Shown: piece after piece, positions 35,945 to 56,762 of the stretch
Numbering within the stretch: the stretch's first letter is position 1
Layout: every line of letters begins with the position of its first letter
The notes under the pieces: generated by a model
Told to the model about the DNA's origin: nothing
Seen by the model: only the letters and a program-made list of their open reading frames with translations
The model's database searches: none
Position numbers and translations under genes: made by a program
Assembly (NCBI GenBank): GCA_029972225.1
Contig: CP124756.1
Coordinates: 3,578,001 to 3,642,000, forward strand
DNA from: Candidatus Thiothrix putei
GTDB lineage: Bacteria > Pseudomonadota > Gammaproteobacteria > Thiotrichales > Thiotrichaceae
Direction of reading: 5' to 3'
Length of the DNA: 64,000 nt

Positions 35945-36340
35945 TTATTCAACCGTGCAAATGACTTCGCCGCCTTGACCAGAAGCCTTGGCTGCGCGAC
36001 CACTCATGACGCCTTTAGATGTGGAAACTATAGCAATACCGTAACCACCCATAACAGTTGGCAACTCATCTGCACCACGGAAAATACGCAACCCAGGACG
36101 GCTAATACGCTTAACCTTGGTAATGACTGGCTTACCCTGAAAATATTTCAGCTTAACTGTTGTAACTGGTTTGCCATCTGCGGCATCTGTTACAAACTCA
36201 GCAACATAACCTTCACTTTGCAACACCTCTAAAATCGCCGTTTTCTGCTTGGAAGACGGAAATTTAACGCTCGCCTTAGTTGCCATTTGACCGTTGCGGA
36301 TGCGGGTCAGCATATCGGCGATAGGATCACTCATACTCAT
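35945..36340 (-). CDS. rpsH: 30S ribosomal protein S8
   Basis: This 131-aa protein opens '[18 protein letters not shown]' and closes with '[31 protein letters not shown]', where S8 contacts 16S helix 21. In E. coli S8 represses the spc operon at the rplE region; no matching fold was examined here. Confidence 0.97.
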   Translation of the reverse strand: MSMSDPIADMLTRIRNGQMATKASVKFPSSKQKTAILEVLQSEGYVAEFVTDAADGKPVTTVKLKYFQGKPVITKVKRISRPGLRIFRGADELPTVMGGYGIAIVSTSKGVMSGRAAKASGQGGEVICTVE

Positions 36341-36352
36341 TTTGTTTCTCCC

Positions 36353-36658
36353 TTACCAACTTGCTTTAGTCAAACCAGGCACATCACCACGCATGGCAGC
36401 TTCGCGCAATTTATTACGGCACAGGCCAAATTTGCGGTAAACCGCATGTGGACGACCGGTCAGACGGCAACGGGTCATTTGACGAACCGGGCTGCTGTCA
36501 CGTGGTAACTTTTGCAGCTTTTCAACAGCTTCCATCACAGCTTCATAGGAGCTTTCTGGATTACTGATGATAGCTTTCAGCTCATCACGCTTAGCTGCGA
36601 ATTTTGCGACAGCAGCAGTACGGCGTGTTTCACGAGCGATCATGGATTTCTTAGCCAT
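36353..36658 (-). CDS. rpsN: 30S ribosomal protein S14
   Basis: The 101-aa product '[17 protein letters not shown]...' is the long, zinc-free (C-) form of S14: the C-terminal '[39 protein letters not shown]' lacks the CxxC pairs of the zinc form. It is 14 bp after rplE. Confidence 0.96.
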   Translation of the reverse strand: MAKKSMIARETRRTAAVAKFAAKRDELKAIISNPESSYEAVMEAVEKLQKLPRDSSPVRQMTRCRLTGRPHAVYRKFGLCRNKLREAAMRGDVPGLTKASW

Positions 36659-36672
36659 GTGATCTTATCCTC

Positions 36673-37215
36673 TTACTGCTGACGGAAAGGGAATTTGAAT
36701 GCTTCAAGCAGCGCTTTCCCTTCTTCGTTGTTTTTTGCGGTGGTCGCAATCGTAATGTTCATACCACGCAAGGCATCAATTTTGTCGTACTCGATCTCTG
36801 GAAAGATGATCTGTTCTTTGATGCCCATATTGTAGTTGCCACGACCATCAAAGGCACGGGCGTTGAGACCACGAAAGTCACGGATACGCGGGATGGAAAT
36901 ATTGACGAGACGATCAATGAACTCGTACATTTTCTCGCCACGAAGCGTTACCATACAGCCAATCGGCCAGCCGTCACGGATTTTGAAACCCGCAACAGAT
37001 TTGCGGCTTAATGTCACCACAGGTTTTTGACCTGCGATTTTAGACATATCACCGGTTGCATGTTCAATAATCTTCTTATCACCGACAGCTTCGCCCAAAC
37101 CCATGTTCAGGCTGACTTTCACCAGCTTCGGCACTTCCATCACATTGTTGTACCCGAACTTGTCCATCAATTCTTTGATGACAGTATCGCGGTAATACTG
37201 TTGCAGTCTCGACAT
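36673..37215 (-). CDS. rplE: 50S ribosomal protein L5
   Basis: This 180-aa protein has '[19 protein letters not shown]', '[38 protein letters not shown]' and '[32 protein letters not shown]', the full L5 signature. It carries 5S rRNA into the central protuberance and touches P-site tRNA. Confidence 0.97.
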   Translation of the reverse strand: MSRLQQYYRDTVIKELMDKFGYNNVMEVPKLVKVSLNMGLGEAVGDKKIIEHATGDMSKIAGQKPVVTLSRKSVAGFKIRDGWPIGCMVTLRGEKMYEFIDRLVNISIPRIRDFRGLNARAFDGRGNYNMGIKEQIIFPEIEYDKIDALRGMNITIATTAKNNEEGKALLEAFKFPFRQQ

Positions 37216-37223
37216 TTTACACC

Positions 37224-37544
37224 TTAAGCGTCTACGCGCTCACCATTGGACTTAAAGACACGGATTTTCTTACCATCGTCCAGGAGCTTGAATCCAACGC
37301 GGTCACCCTTGCCAGTGGCAGGATTAACCAGCATCACATTTGAAGTATCCATCGGCATTTCTTTTTCAATAATGCCGCCTTGAACACCTGCATTTGGGTT
37401 AGGCTTAACGTGTTTTTTGACACGGTTAATACCTTGAACCAAAACCTTACCTTCGTCTACCAACACCTGCATGATCTTGCCGCGACGGCCTTTATCTTTG
37501 CCGGTGATGACAACTACTTCGTCATTGCTGCGAATTTTACGCAT
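37224..37544 (-). CDS. rplX: 50S ribosomal protein L24
   Basis: This 106-aa KOW-domain protein begins '[28 protein letters not shown]' and continues '[40 protein letters not shown]'. It starts 50S assembly at the 23S 5' end. It lies between rplN and rplE. Confidence 0.96.
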   Translation of the reverse strand: MRKIRSNDEVVVITGKDKGRRGKIMQVLVDEGKVLVQGINRVKKHVKPNPNAGVQGGIIEKEMPMDTSNVMLVNPATGKGDRVGFKLLDDGKKIRVFKSNGERVDA

Positions 37545-37572
37545 TTCGTCACCTACTTCTGTCGTTGCAGTC

Positions 37573-37941
37573 TTACAGCACTTCAGGTGCCAGAGAAATA
37601 ATCTTCATGAACTTTTCACCACGCAATTCGCGTGTGACAGGCCCAAAAATACGTGTGCCGATTGGGTCGAGCTTATTATTAAGCAGGACAGCGGCATTAT
37701 TGTCAAAGCGGATCTTAGAACCGTCATTACGACGCACACCGTGAGCGGTACGGACGATAACAGCGTTATAAACATCGCCTTTCTTAACCTTGCCGCGCGG
37801 AATCGCATCTTTAATGCTGACTTTGATGATATCACCAATGCCTGCATAACGACGATGAGAACCGCCCAGAACTTTGATGCACATAACTCGTTTGGCACCA
37901 CTGTTATCTGCAACTTGCAGAATAGATTGCATCTGGATCAT
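37573..37941 (-). CDS. rplN: 50S ribosomal protein L14
   Basis: The 122-aa protein '[48 protein letters not shown]' is a textbook L14 at the subunit interface. In E. coli it opens the spc operon. Here it follows rpsQ by 16 bp with no visible separate promoter, so S10 and spc genes may form one transcript. Confidence 0.97.
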   Translation of the reverse strand: MIQMQSILQVADNSGAKRVMCIKVLGGSHRRYAGIGDIIKVSIKDAIPRGKVKKGDVYNAVIVRTAHGVRRNDGSKIRFDNNAAVLLNNKLDPIGTRIFGPVTRELRGEKFMKIISLAPEVL

Positions 37942-37957
37942 TTATGCTCTCCGTCCC

Positions 37958-38233
37958 TTATGCTTGGCCTGGGGCGCGTTCAACAACTTTGATCAAGGTC
38001 CAATGCTTTGTCTTCGACAAAGGACGGCACTCCTTGAACATTACGGTATCACCTTCACGACATTCATTGTTTTCGTCGTGAACATGGTATTTTTTAGAAC
38101 GCTTAATGAACTTACCATACATTGGGTGCTTTACTTGACGTTCCATCAGCACCACGATTGACTTGTCCATCTTGTTACTGACTACACGACCCATCAGGCT
38201 GCGTTCAACTTTTGCTTCTTCGCTAACAGTCAT
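37958..38233 (-). CDS. rpsQ: 30S ribosomal protein S17
   Basis: This 91-aa OB-fold protein has '[73 protein letters not shown]', the S17 consensus. It is the last gene of the S10 section, separated from rpmC by 2 bp. Confidence 0.96.
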   Translation of the reverse strand: MTVSEEAKVERSLMGRVVSNKMDKSIVVLMERQVKHPMYGKFIKRSKKYHVHDENNECREGDTVMFKECRPLSKTKHWTLIKVVERAPGQA

Positions 38234-38235
38234 CG

Positions 38236-38436
38236 TTATTCACCTGCCACTTGCTTTTGTGCAAGCACTGTCTTGATACGGGCAATCTGACGACGCACAC
38301 GCTTCACTTCGGAAGGACGTGATAACTGGCCAGCGGCTTTTTGCATACGCAGCTTAAACTGCTCCTTCAGGTTTTCTACCAGCTCAGTTTTAAGCTCAGT
38401 AGCTGATTTTTGCTTAAGTTCTGCTGCGTTCATCAC
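38236..38436 (-). CDS. rpmC: 50S ribosomal protein L29
   Basis: This 66-aa, two-helix protein carries '[56 protein letters not shown]'. L29 sits by the peptide exit and helps dock SRP and trigger factor. Its start overlaps the rplP stop by four bases. Confidence 0.96.
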   Translation of the reverse strand: MMNAAELKQKSATELKTELVENLKEQFKLRMQKAAGQLSRPSEVKRVRRQIARIKTVLAQKQVAGE

Positions 38437-38846
38437 ATCACCTGACGGGAAACAAATGTAGTCTTAACCGGCAGTTTTGCAGAAGCAAGGCGGAAAGCCT
38501 CGCGTGCAATTTCTTCTGCCACACCTTCAATTTCATAGAGAACCTTGCCAGGCTGAACCAGTGCCACCCAGTATTCAACGTTCCCTTTACCTTTACCTTG
38601 ACGGACTTCCAACGGCTTTTTGCTGATTGGCTTGTCCGGGAACACGCGAATCCAGATTTTACCGCCACGACGTACATAACGGTTGATCGCACGACGTGCC
38701 GATTCAATTTGACGTGCCGTCAAGCGACCACGCTCTACCGTTTTCAGTCCGAAATCGCCGAAGCTGACTTTGCTGCCCGCCAATGCCAGACCGCGATTGC
38801 GGCCTTTCATCTGTTTGCGGAATTTGGTTCTCTTGGGTTGTAACAT
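38433..38846 (-). CDS. rplP: 50S ribosomal protein L16
   Basis: The 137-aa protein opens '[78 protein letters not shown]', the L16 signature with the GKG-type loop near the peptidyl-transferase centre. It lies between rpsC and rpmC. Confidence 0.97.
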   Translation of the reverse strand: MLQPKRTKFRKQMKGRNRGLALAGSKVSFGDFGLKTVERGRLTARQIESARRAINRYVRRGGKIWIRVFPDKPISKKPLEVRQGKGKGNVEYWVALVQPGKVLYEIEGVAEEIAREAFRLASAKLPVKTTFVSRQVM

Positions 38847-38858
38847 CTCAAACCTCTA

Positions 38859-39563
38859 TCACTTCTTCTTTCTGCCTTGACCTTGGTTCTGACCTTGGCT
38901 TTGGCTAGATTGCTGTTTCTGTTCCAGGTCGAAGACTTCGCCCTTGTAGATCCAAACTTTCACACCGATGATACCATAGGTGGTGAGAGCTTCCGCAGTT
39001 GCATAGTCGATGTCAGCACGCAGTGTATGAAGCGGCACACGACCTTCGCGGAAAAATTCAGTCCGCGCGATTTCTGCACCATTCAAACGACCTGCCACAC
39101 AAACTTTGATGCCTAACGCACCTAAGCGCATTGCGTTCGCAACAGCACGCTTTGCAGCGCGGCGGAACATAATACGACGCTCAAGCTGGCTAGCAATGCT
39201 TTCGGCAACCAATTGGGAATCCAATTCAGGCTTACGAATTTCTTCGATATTTAGCTTCACGTTATTGACGTGTAAGCCCAGCTTTGCAGCCGTTTCTGCA
39301 CGCAGCTTCTCAATATCCTCGCCTTTCTTACCAATCACCACGCCCGGACGTGCTGTATGAATGGTAATAAACGCAGACTTTGCAGGACGCTCAATTTGAA
39401 TGCGGCTAACCGAAGCCTCTTTCAGCTTCTTTTTCAAGAATGTGCGCACTTCCAAATCTTTGAACAGGAAGTCGGCATAATCCTTGCCTTCAGCGTACCA
39501 CTTAGAGCGCCAGTCGGTGGCGATACCAAGACGAATACCGGTTGGATGTACTTTCTGACCCAT
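38859..39563 (-). CDS. rpsC: 30S ribosomal protein S3
   Basis: The 234-aa protein has the KH domain with '[21 protein letters not shown]' and the C-terminal domain '[61 protein letters not shown]'. The tail is a Gln/Ser/Gly low-complexity stretch ending KKK. S3 lines the mRNA entry tunnel. Confidence 0.97.
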   Translation of the reverse strand: MGQKVHPTGIRLGIATDWRSKWYAEGKDYADFLFKDLEVRTFLKKKLKEASVSRIQIERPAKSAFITIHTARPGVVIGKKGEDIEKLRAETAAKLGLHVNNVKLNIEEIRKPELDSQLVAESIASQLERRIMFRRAAKRAVANAMRLGALGIKVCVAGRLNGAEIARTEFFREGRVPLHTLRADIDYATAEALTTYGIIGVKVWIYKGEVFDLEQKQQSSQSQGQNQGQGRKKK

Positions 39564-39571
39564 ACTAAACC

Positions 39572-39904
39572 TTACTTCTCGCCTACAGCGACGGTAATGT
39601 GACTGGTGCGCTTCAGGATGCGGTTAGCACGACCTTTAGCACGCGGCATGATACGTTTCATGGTTGGACCTTGATCAACGAATACGCTTTTAATGCACAA
39701 TTCGTCCACATCGGCACCGTCATTGTGTTCAGCGTTAGCAATCGCAGATTCCAGAACTTTTTTCAGCATCGCCGCACCTTTCTTCGGGCTAAACGCCAGA
39801 ATATTCAGTGCTTTGTCCACCGGCAGTCCACGAATCTGATCAGCGACCAGTCGGCACTTCTGAGGTGAAATGCGTGCGAAACGCAATTTTGCAGCAACTT
39901 CCAT
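39572..39904 (-). CDS. rplV: 50S ribosomal protein L22
   Basis: The 110-aa protein '[61 protein letters not shown]' is typical L22. The C-terminal hairpin '[26 protein letters not shown]' reaches the exit tunnel, the site of macrolide-resistance changes. It follows rpsS by 9 bp. Confidence 0.97.
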   Translation of the reverse strand: MEVAAKLRFARISPQKCRLVADQIRGLPVDKALNILAFSPKKGAAMLKKVLESAIANAEHNDGADVDELCIKSVFVDQGPTMKRIMPRAKGRANRILKRTSHITVAVGEK

Positions 39905-39913
39905 TTCGACCTC

Positions 39914-40186
39914 TTACTTCGACTTTTTGTCGGCAACGTGACCACGGTAAGAACGGGTCAGTGCAAACTCACCCAACTTATGGCCTACCATATTTTCATT
40001 AACCAGCACCGGAACATGCTGCTTGCCGTTGTGTACGGCCACAGTCAAGCCGATAAATTCGGGCAGGATCATGGAGCGGCGGGACCATGTTTTGATTGGA
40101 CGACGATCATTAGCAGCTTTAGCAGTTTCGACCTTCTTCATCAGGTGATGGTCAACGAAAGGACCTTTTTTGAGTGAACGTGGCAC
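39914..40186 (-). CDS. rpsS: 30S ribosomal protein S19
   Basis: The 90-aa protein begins '[20 protein letters not shown]' and has '[48 protein letters not shown]', the S19 consensus. It lies in the 30S head with S13. It is 12 bp after rplB. Confidence 0.97.
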   Translation of the reverse strand: MPRSLKKGPFVDHHLMKKVETAKAANDRRPIKTWSRRSMILPEFIGLTVAVHNGKQHVPVLVNENMVGHKLGEFALTRSYRGHVADKKSK

Positions 40187-40198
40187 TGTGTAATCCTC

Positions 40199-41026
40199 TT
40201 ACTTTTTGTTCCGGCGACGGACAATCATATTGTCAGTGCGTTTGTTGCTACGAGTTTTGTAACCCTTGGTTGGAACACCCCAAGGAGTAACAGGGTGACG
40301 ACCACCAGAGGTACGACCTTCACCACCACCGTGCGGATGGTCTACCGGGTTCATGACCACACCACGGACAGTAGGACGGACACCGCGCCAGCGTTTTGCA
40401 CCAGCCTTACCCAGCTTAATCAAGCCATGTTCAGAGTTACCGACTTCGCCTACCGTTGCACGGCAGTCTACCGGAACCTTCCGCATTTCACCTGACCGCA
40501 GGCGAATGGTGGCATAAGCGCCTTCACGCGCCACCAACTGGGCAGAAGCACCTGCACTACGTGCCAACTGAGACCCCTTACCCACTTTCATTTCAATGCA
40601 GTGAATCACGCTACCAACCGGAATATTACGCATCGGCAGGCAGTTACCGGCAGCAATCGGCGCATGGATACCAGAAATGACTTCTGCACCCGCACTCAAC
40701 CCTTTCGGCGCAATGATATAGCGACGTTCACCATCGGCATACAACAGCAATGCAATATTGGCACTGCGGTTAGGGTCATATTCCAAACGCTCAACACGAG
40801 CAGGAATATCATCCTTACGACGTTTGAAGTCGACGATGCGATAGTGTTGGCGATGACCACCACCCACATGACGGGTAGTAATACGGCCTGTATTATTACG
40901 TCCACCACTCTTACGCTTGTTTTCCAACAAACTCTTACAAGGCTCACCCTTGTGTAACTCTTTGTTGACAACCTTAACCTGGAAGCGACGCCCTGGGGAG
41001 GTTGGTTTTGCCTTAACGACTGCCAT
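40199..41026 (-). CDS. rplB: 50S ribosomal protein L2
   Basis: The 275-aa protein carries the OB and SH3-like domains and the C-terminal '[39 protein letters not shown]'. The histidine in 'DHPHGGG' is the conserved residue near the peptidyl-transferase centre. It lies between rplW and rpsS. Confidence 0.98.
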   Translation of the reverse strand: MAVVKAKPTSPGRRFQVKVVNKELHKGEPCKSLLENKRKSGGRNNTGRITTRHVGGGHRQHYRIVDFKRRKDDIPARVERLEYDPNRSANIALLLYADGERRYIIAPKGLSAGAEVISGIHAPIAAGNCLPMRNIPVGSVIHCIEMKVGKGSQLARSAGASAQLVAREGAYATIRLRSGEMRKVPVDCRATVGEVGNSEHGLIKLGKAGAKRWRGVRPTVRGVVMNPVDHPHGGGEGRTSGGRHPVTPWGVPTKGYKTRSNKRTDNMIVRRRNKK

Positions 41027-41040
41027 GATTCACCCTTGCC

Positions 41041-41334
41041 TTATTCCGCTGCCGCATCCAGAGAGAAACCTTCGGACAGGCTAACATAAGCCTTTTTCCA
41101 GTCATTGCGATGACCGCTACGACGCCCAAAGTTCTTCTGCTTGCCTTTTACGTTGATGGTACGAACCTGATCAACCTTGACTTCAAACAAAGTCTCGACA
41201 GCATCCTTGATTTCTTGTTTGGTTGCAGTTTTGGCAACCTTGAACACGTACTGGTTTGCTTTTTCAGAAGCACGGACAGTTTTCTCTGTCACACGCGGCG
41301 CAACCAAAACATGATAGAGACGTTCCATACTCAT
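41041..41334 (-). CDS. rplW: 50S ribosomal protein L23
   Basis: From ATG 41334 the protein is 97 aa, starting '[34 protein letters not shown]'. The ATG overlaps the rplD stop (ATGA) and has AGGAG eight bases upstream, whereas a GTG nine bases earlier is too close to that site. L23 is the docking point for trigger factor and SRP at the exit tunnel. Confidence 0.95.
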   Translation of the reverse strand: MSMERLYHVLVAPRVTEKTVRASEKANQYVFKVAKTATKQEIKDAVETLFEVKVDQVRTINVKGKQKNFGRRSGHRNDWKKAYVSLSEGFSLDAAAE

Positions 41335-41933
41335 GCCAGCCACTCCTGAATCTTGCTTACTGCACCAGTGGTCACAACAACCTTCTGATGACCAACCAAG
41401 CTAACCGGATTCAAACCAGCCACCGTGGCAACTTCACAGTAAGGGATATTGCGTGCCGCCAGCAGCACATTCACATCATCCACATCCGATACCAACAATA
41501 CGTCGTTCGAGCCGTACTCTTTCAACTTTGCCAGCATCAACTTGGTTTTAGGCTCTTCAATATTGAAAGAGTCAACCACCACAAAACGTTCTTGACGCAC
41601 CAACTCAGAGAAAATCGCACGCATAGCTGCGCGGTACATTTTCTTGTTCAGCTTTTGCGTAAAGTCACGGGGACGTGCTGCAAAAGACTTACCACCTGTA
41701 CGCCACAGTGGGCTACGGATGCTGCCTGCACGGGCGCGACCGGTACCCTTTTGCTTAAAAGGCTTAGCACCACCACCGCTGACATCAGAACGGGTCTTTT
41801 GCGCTTTAGTACCCGCACGACCCGCCGCCATATAAGCAACAACCGCCTGATGCACCAAACCCTCATTAAATTCACGTGCAAAAACGTCGTCACTTACCGC
41901 GACTGAACCACCATTTGCAATCTGTAATTCCAT
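41331..41933 (-). CDS. rplD: 50S ribosomal protein L4
   Basis: From ATG 41933, with AGGTGG upstream, the protein is 200 aa. It shows '[64 protein letters not shown]', the loop that lines the exit tunnel. E. coli L4 represses its operon through the S10 leader; here the leader-like hairpin lies before rplC, not before rpsJ. Confidence 0.96.
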   Translation of the reverse strand: MELQIANGGSVAVSDDVFAREFNEGLVHQAVVAYMAAGRAGTKAQKTRSDVSGGGAKPFKQKGTGRARAGSIRSPLWRTGGKSFAARPRDFTQKLNKKMYRAAMRAIFSELVRQERFVVVDSFNIEEPKTKLMLAKLKEYGSNDVLLVSDVDDVNVLLAARNIPYCEVATVAGLNPVSLVGHQKVVVTTGAVSKIQEWLA

Positions 41934-41944
41934 TGCTGCCACCT

Positions 41945-42577
41945 TTATGCCTTGACCGACAGCTTGACAACCACATCGCCGTTAGTAGCGCCTGGAACAG
42001 CACCCTTAACCAACAACAGATTGCGCTCAGCGTCTACACGTACCACTTGCAGATTCTGGGCAGTACGCTGTACAGCACCCATATGACCAGCCATTTTTTT
42101 GCCCGGGAATACCCGGCCTGGCGTTTGGTTCTGACCAATGGAACCCGGAACCCGGTGTGACAAAGAGTTACCATGTGTGCGGTCTTGACCAGCAAAATGA
42201 TGGCGTTTCAGCACACCAGCAAAACCTTTACCTTTGCTCATCCCTGTCACATCAACCATCTGACCCGCCTCAAACATGCTTACCGCAAGCTCAGCACCCA
42301 ATTCATAACCCGCAGCATCATCAATACGCGACTCACGAACACAAGTACCAGCAGGCACGCCTGCCTTGGCAAAATGACCAGCTTCCGACTTGGAAACGCG
42401 GGAAGACTTTTTCTCACCTGTAGATAACTGAATGGCACTATAGCCATCTGTTTCTACCGTCTTGACTTGTGATATACGGTTCGCCGCAATCTCAAGCACA
42501 GTGACGGGGGTCGAGCCTCCATCTTCACCGTATATCCGGGTCATACCTACTTTGCGACCCAGCAGACCGATAGCCAT
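41945..42577 (-). CDS. rplC: 50S ribosomal protein L3
   Basis: From ATG 42577 (GAGG eight bases upstream) the protein is 210 aa, beginning '[21 protein letters not shown]'. It contains '[58 protein letters not shown]', the loop near the peptidyl-transferase centre with the Gln methylated by PrmB. It is the first gene after a dedicated promoter and attenuator. Confidence 0.96.
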   Translation of the reverse strand: MAIGLLGRKVGMTRIYGEDGGSTPVTVLEIAANRISQVKTVETDGYSAIQLSTGEKKSSRVSKSEAGHFAKAGVPAGTCVRESRIDDAAGYELGAELAVSMFEAGQMVDVTGMSKGKGFAGVLKRHHFAGQDRTHGNSLSHRVPGSIGQNQTPGRVFPGKKMAGHMGAVQRTAQNLQVVRVDAERNLLLVKGAVPGATNGDVVVKLSVKA

Positions 42578-42630
42578 TTGCATACCTCTTCGAATTACTC
42601 ACACCGAGCAACTTTCATTCTATACTTCTA

Positions 42631-42660
42631 GAAAAACTCGGCTCGAGCTAAGTCGAGCCG
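42631..42660 (-). terminator. Attenuator-like terminator in the rplC leader
   Basis: Perfect eight-base arms CGGCTCGA and TCGAGCCG with a six-base loop, followed on the minus strand by AGTTTTTC. It begins about 14 bases after the -10 box of the rplC promoter, so it would act on the start of the new transcript; it could also stop transcripts from rpsJ. Confidence 0.7.
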
Positions 42661-42673
42661 TGGAAAGCCGCGC

Positions 42674-42701
42674 ATTATAGCAGAAAATCTTCTGCCGTTA
42701 A
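42674..42701 (-). promoter_or_regulatory. Promoter between rpsJ and rplC
   Basis: A perfect TATAAT (42679-42674) follows TTAACG (42701-42696) with a 16-base spacer. The spacer (42680-42695) is itself an inverted repeat, GCAGAA-4-TTCTGC, filling it exactly. It would drive rplC and the genes after it. Confidence 0.65.
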
Positions 42702-42717
42702 GTCTTTTTTTTACAAA

Positions 42718-43029
42718 TCAGTTAAGCTTGATTTGTACATCAACGCCCGCAGCCAGATCCAGCTTCATCAGGGCATCAACAGTCTTGTCAGTCGGATCAA
42801 TAATATCCATAAGACGCTTGTAAGTGCGAATCTCATACTGGTCACGCGCATCCTTATCAACATGAGGCGAAACCAGAATGGTGTAACGCTCTACACGTGT
42901 TGGCAAAGGGATTGGCCCTTTCACACGCGCACCAGTACGCTTGGCCGTTTCAACGATTTCAGTCGCAGAACGATCAATCAGACGGTGATCGAATGCTTTC
43001 AGGCGAATACGGATTCTTTGATCAGACAT
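42718..43029 (-). CDS. rpsJ: 30S ribosomal protein S10
   Basis: The 103-aa protein '[79 protein letters not shown]' is standard S10 (NusE), also part of antitermination complexes. It lies 6 bp after tuf and is cut off from rplC by a promoter and attenuator, so it behaves as the last gene of the str unit. Confidence 0.98.
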   Translation of the reverse strand: MSDQRIRIRLKAFDHRLIDRSATEIVETAKRTGARVKGPIPLPTRVERYTILVSPHVDKDARDQYEIRTYKRLMDIIDPTDKTVDALMKLDLAAGVDVQIKLN

Positions 43030-43035
43030 AATCTA

Positions 43036-44226
43036 TTACTCAATAATTTTAGCAACAACACCGGCGCCGACAGTACGGCCACCTTCACGGATCGCGAAAC
43101 GCAGTCCATCTTCCATCGCAATCGGGTTAATCAAGCTAACAACCAGCTTGACATTATCACCCGGCATGACCATTTCCACGCCTTCCGGCAGGTCGCAAGC
43201 GCCTGTCACATCGGTAGTGCGGAAGTAGAACTGTGGGCGGTAGCCTTTAAAAAATGGCGTATGACGACCACCCTCATCCTTAGACAGAACATAAACTTCC
43301 GCTTCAAATTTGGTATGCGGCTTGATAGAACCTGGCTTACATAGCACCTGACCACGCTCCACATCATCACGCTTAGTGCCACGCAACAACAAGCCAACAT
43401 TATCACCCGCCATACCTTGATCTAACAGCTTACGGAACATCTCAACACCCGTGACAGTCGTGGTTTGAGTGGCACGAATACCAACAATCTCAATACTCTC
43501 ACCCACTTTGACCACACCACGCTCAATACGACCAGTGACAACCGTACCACGCCCCGAAATAGAGAAGACATCTTCGACCGGCATCAAGAAAGTACCGTCA
43601 ACCGCACGAACAGGATCTGGAATAAACGTATCAATTGCCTCGATCAAGCGAGTGATAGATGGCTCGCCGATGTCAGATTGATCACCTTCCAGAGCCATAC
43701 GCGCAGAACCTTTAACGATCGGCGTATCATCACCAGGAAAATCATAGCTAGACAGCAGTTCGCGCAACTCCATCTCAACCAGTTCCAACAACTCTTCGTC
43801 ATCGACTAGGTCGCACTTGTTCATGTAAACCACGACATAAGGAACACCCACCTGACGCGACAGCAAGATATGTTCACGTGTCTGAGGCATGGGACCGTCA
43901 GCAGCGGAGCAGACCAAAATAGCACCATCCATCTGTGCCGCCCCAGTAATCATATTTTTTACATAGTCAGCATGCCCCGGACAGTCAACGTGCGCATAGT
44001 GACGAGTATCGGATTCGTATTCCACATGAGCAGTAGAAATCGTAATACCACGTGCTTTTTCTTCTGGCGCAGCGTCGATTTGATCATAAGCTTTCGCCTC
44101 ACCGCCGAACTTACGAGCCTGCACAACAGTCAATGCTGCTGTTAGCGTGGTTTTACCATGATCAACGTGACCAATTGTACCTACGTTCACGTGCGTCTTG
44201 GTGCGCTCAAATTTACTCTTAGCCAT
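43036..44226 (-). CDS. tuf: Elongation factor Tu, copy in the str operon
   Basis: This 396-aa GTPase delivers aminoacyl-tRNA to the ribosome. It has '[10 protein letters not shown]' (P-loop), 'DCPGHADYV' (switch II) and '[12 protein letters not shown]' (NKxD). It lies 2 bp after fusA and 6 bp before rpsJ. It differs from the second copy (59373-60563) at 21 of 396 residues by direct comparison, which is more than the near-identity usual for paired tuf genes. Confidence 0.98.
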   Translation of the reverse strand: MAKSKFERTKTHVNVGTIGHVDHGKTTLTAALTVVQARKFGGEAKAYDQIDAAPEEKARGITISTAHVEYESDTRHYAHVDCPGHADYVKNMITGAAQMDGAILVCSAADGPMPQTREHILLSRQVGVPYVVVYMNKCDLVDDEELLELVEMELRELLSSYDFPGDDTPIVKGSARMALEGDQSDIGEPSITRLIEAIDTFIPDPVRAVDGTFLMPVEDVFSISGRGTVVTGRIERGVVKVGESIEIVGIRATQTTTVTGVEMFRKLLDQGMAGDNVGLLLRGTKRDDVERGQVLCKPGSIKPHTKFEAEVYVLSKDEGGRHTPFFKGYRPQFYFRTTDVTGACDLPEGVEMVMPGDNVKLVVSLINPIAMEDGLRFAIREGGRTVGAGVVAKIIE

Positions 44227-44228
44227 CG

Positions 44229-46334
<2,106 letters not shown>

Positions 46335-46352
46335 TGATGGTCACTCTTATCA

Positions 46353-46826
<474 letters not shown>

Positions 46827-46842
46827 TCATATCACCTGTGAA

Positions 46843-47217
46843 TTACTTCTTGGGACGCTTCGCGCCGTATTTGGAACGAGCCTGTTTACGGTTTTTAACG
46901 CCCTGTGTATCCAGACTACCGCGAACCGTATGGTAACGGACACCCGGAAGGTCTTTTACACGACCGCCGCGAATCAGTACAACCGAGTGTTCCTGGAGAT
47001 TATGACCCTCACCACCGATATAGCTGGTGACTTCAAAGCCATTGGTCAGACGCACACGAGCAACCTTACGCATAGCGGAGTTCGGCTTCTTTGGCGTGGT
47101 TGTATAAACACGGGTACAAACACCGCGACGTTGTGGACAAGCCTCCAACGCTGGCACCTTACTCTTTTCTACTTTGCTTTGGCGCGGCTTACGCACCAAC
47201 TGGTTTACTGTTGCCAT
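46843..47217 (-). CDS. rpsL: 30S ribosomal protein S12
   Basis: The 124-aa protein has '[94 protein letters not shown]'. The Lys in 'TPKKPNS' is the wild-type residue at the streptomycin-resistance position. It is the first gene of the str operon, with its own promoter and hairpin upstream. Confidence 0.98.
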   Translation of the reverse strand: MATVNQLVRKPRQSKVEKSKVPALEACPQRRGVCTRVYTTTPKKPNSAMRKVARVRLTNGFEVTSYIGGEGHNLQEHSVVLIRGGRVKDLPGVRYHTVRGSLDTQGVKNRKQARSKYGAKRPKK

Positions 47218-47275
47218 ATCCTGAAATTATCTCCTGGAATCACTAGGAACCTGCCTGGCTTGCCTTGTCCCCATA

Positions 47276-47300
47276 AAAACAATAGACCGAAGATCGGTCT
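47276..47300 (-). terminator. Attenuator-like hairpin in the rpsL leader
   Basis: Seven-base arms AGACCGA and TCGGTCT with a three-base loop, followed on the minus strand by ATTGTTTTT. It starts about 16 bases after the -10 box of the str promoter, the same geometry as before rplC. Confidence 0.6.
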
Positions 47301-47315
47301 GTTTGAGGACGCCAG

Positions 47316-47344
47316 ATTTTAGGGATCGGGAAGACTTCTGTCAA
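47316..47344 (-). promoter_or_regulatory. Promoter of the str operon (rpsL-rpsG-fusA-tuf-rpsJ)
   Basis: A perfect TTGACA (47344-47339), a 17-base spacer and TAAAAT (47321-47316), about 100 bases before the rpsL ATG. It is one of the strongest promoter matches in the window. Confidence 0.8.
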
Positions 47345-47360
47345 GGAAGTTTTCCCGATC
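47324..47360 (-). terminator. Long hairpin after rpoC, overlapping the str promoter
   Basis: Nested arms GATCGGGAA/TTCCCGATC and ACTTC/GAAGT (one mismatch between them) enclose a seven-base loop, 31 bases after the rpoC stop. There is no T-run. The stem covers the -35 box and spacer of the str promoter, so one element may end rpoBC and shape str initiation. Confidence 0.55.
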
Positions 47361-47391
47361 AGTCAGTTAAATCGGAAACCTGATCGAATAA

Positions 47392-51579
<4,188 letters not shown>

Positions 51580-51594
51580 CACCAAAATCCTGTG

Positions 51595-55680
<4,086 letters not shown>

Positions 55681-55756
55681 CGTCTTTCCTCTCTGGAATC
55701 AGAACCCCGGCTCACAACAACACTGCCGGATTTTTTCACCCGCTCTAATAAGCGAG

Positions 55757-55788
55757 AAAAGGCCGACAGTACTTGTGCACTGCCAGCC
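55757..55788 (-). terminator. Attenuator between rplL and rpoB
   Basis: A ten-base stem (GGCTGGCAGT with ACTGTCGGCC, two G-U pairs) with an eight-base loop is followed by TTTTC. In E. coli a partial terminator in this position keeps rpoBC expression below that of the ribosomal proteins; this hairpin fits that role. Confidence 0.75.
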
Positions 55789-55837
55789 TACAAGGTATGT
55801 AAGAACTAATTGCTACGCAACACGCTCTCTCTCAATC

Positions 55838-56215
55838 TTACTTGAGTTCGACAGTCGCGCCTGCGTCTTCCAATTCTTTCTTCAACTTAGCTGCATCGTC
55901 CTTGCTTGCGCCTTCTTTCACGACGGAAGGAACGCCTTCAACCATGTCTTTCGCTTCTTTCAAGCCCAGACCGGTTGCGCCACGGACTACTTTGATAACG
56001 TTGATTTTGTTAGCACCGAAGCTAGTCATTACAACGTTGAATTCAGTTTGTTCTTCAACTACCGCAGCCGCTTCGCCGCCAGCAGCAGGACCAGCAGCAA
56101 CAGCAACAGCCGCTGTTACGCCGAATTTCTCTTCGATCGCTGAAATCAGGTCAACGATTTCAGTCACAGTCATGTTGGCAAACGTTTCCAACATATCTTC
56201 TTTAGTACAAGCCAT
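55838..56215 (-). CDS. rplL: 50S ribosomal protein L7/L12
   Basis: The 125-aa acidic protein has the N-terminal dimer domain, the Ala/Gly hinge '[22 protein letters not shown]', and the C-terminal domain '[68 protein letters not shown]', which recruits translation factors. It lies 28 bp after rplJ. Confidence 0.98.
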   Translation of the reverse strand: MACTKEDMLETFANMTVTEIVDLISAIEEKFGVTAAVAVAAGPAAGGEAAAVVEEQTEFNVVMTSFGANKINVIKVVRGATGLGLKEAKDMVEGVPSVVKEGASKDDAAKLKKELEDAGATVELK

Positions 56216-56243
56216 TTTGTTTCTCCAAAACCTAAATCAGTAA

Positions 56244-56762
56244 TCAATCTAAGCTAATGCCAGCGGCTTCAGCTTTTTGGTCACGCAATGCAGCAAGAGT
56301 GCGAGCGAATTTATCCAACGGTGCACGCAGGACAGCAGCCAAGGTGGCCAGTGCCTGATCGCGAGTTGGCAATTTCGCCAGACGATCCAATTCAGCAGCA
56401 GGAAGCATTTTGCCGTCGATAGCAACAAACTTTACTTCCATCTTGTCATTGGCTTTGTCTTTCTTGAAGTCTTTAATCAAGCGTGCCGCTGAGCCTGGGT
56501 CTTCCTGAGAAAACGCCAATACCAACGGGCCAACCAAACCGTCTTGGATACACTCGAAAGCAGTACCTTTAACAGCGATTCGCGCCAGATTATTCTTCAC
56601 AACACGCAGGTACACCCCATTCTTACGTGCGTTTTGACGCAACGTAGTGAGTTGAGCTACGGTCAATCCACGGTACTCAGCAGCTACCGCAGAATAAGCA
56701 CTTGCAGCAACTGCGGCCACTTCAGAGACAATCTCTTTTTTCTCTTGCAGTGTTAATGCCAC
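56244..56762 (-). CDS. rplJ: 50S ribosomal protein L10
   Basis: The 172-aa protein starts at a GTG (56762) with AGGAG upstream: 'MALTLQEKKEIVSEVAAVAASAYSAVAAEYRGLTVAQLTTLRQNARKNGVYLRVVKNNLARIAVKGT'. It anchors L7/L12 dimers in the stalk. In E. coli the L10-L12 complex represses the operon by binding the mRNA leader; a long leader is present here. The GTG start may lower its yield relative to rplL. Confidence 0.96.
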   Translation of the reverse strand: MALTLQEKKEIVSEVAAVAASAYSAVAAEYRGLTVAQLTTLRQNARKNGVYLRVVKNNLARIAVKGTAFECIQDGLVGPLVLAFSQEDPGSAARLIKDFKKDKANDKMEVKFVAIDGKMLPAAELDRLAKLPTRDQALATLAAVLRAPLDKFARTLAALRDQKAEAAGISLD

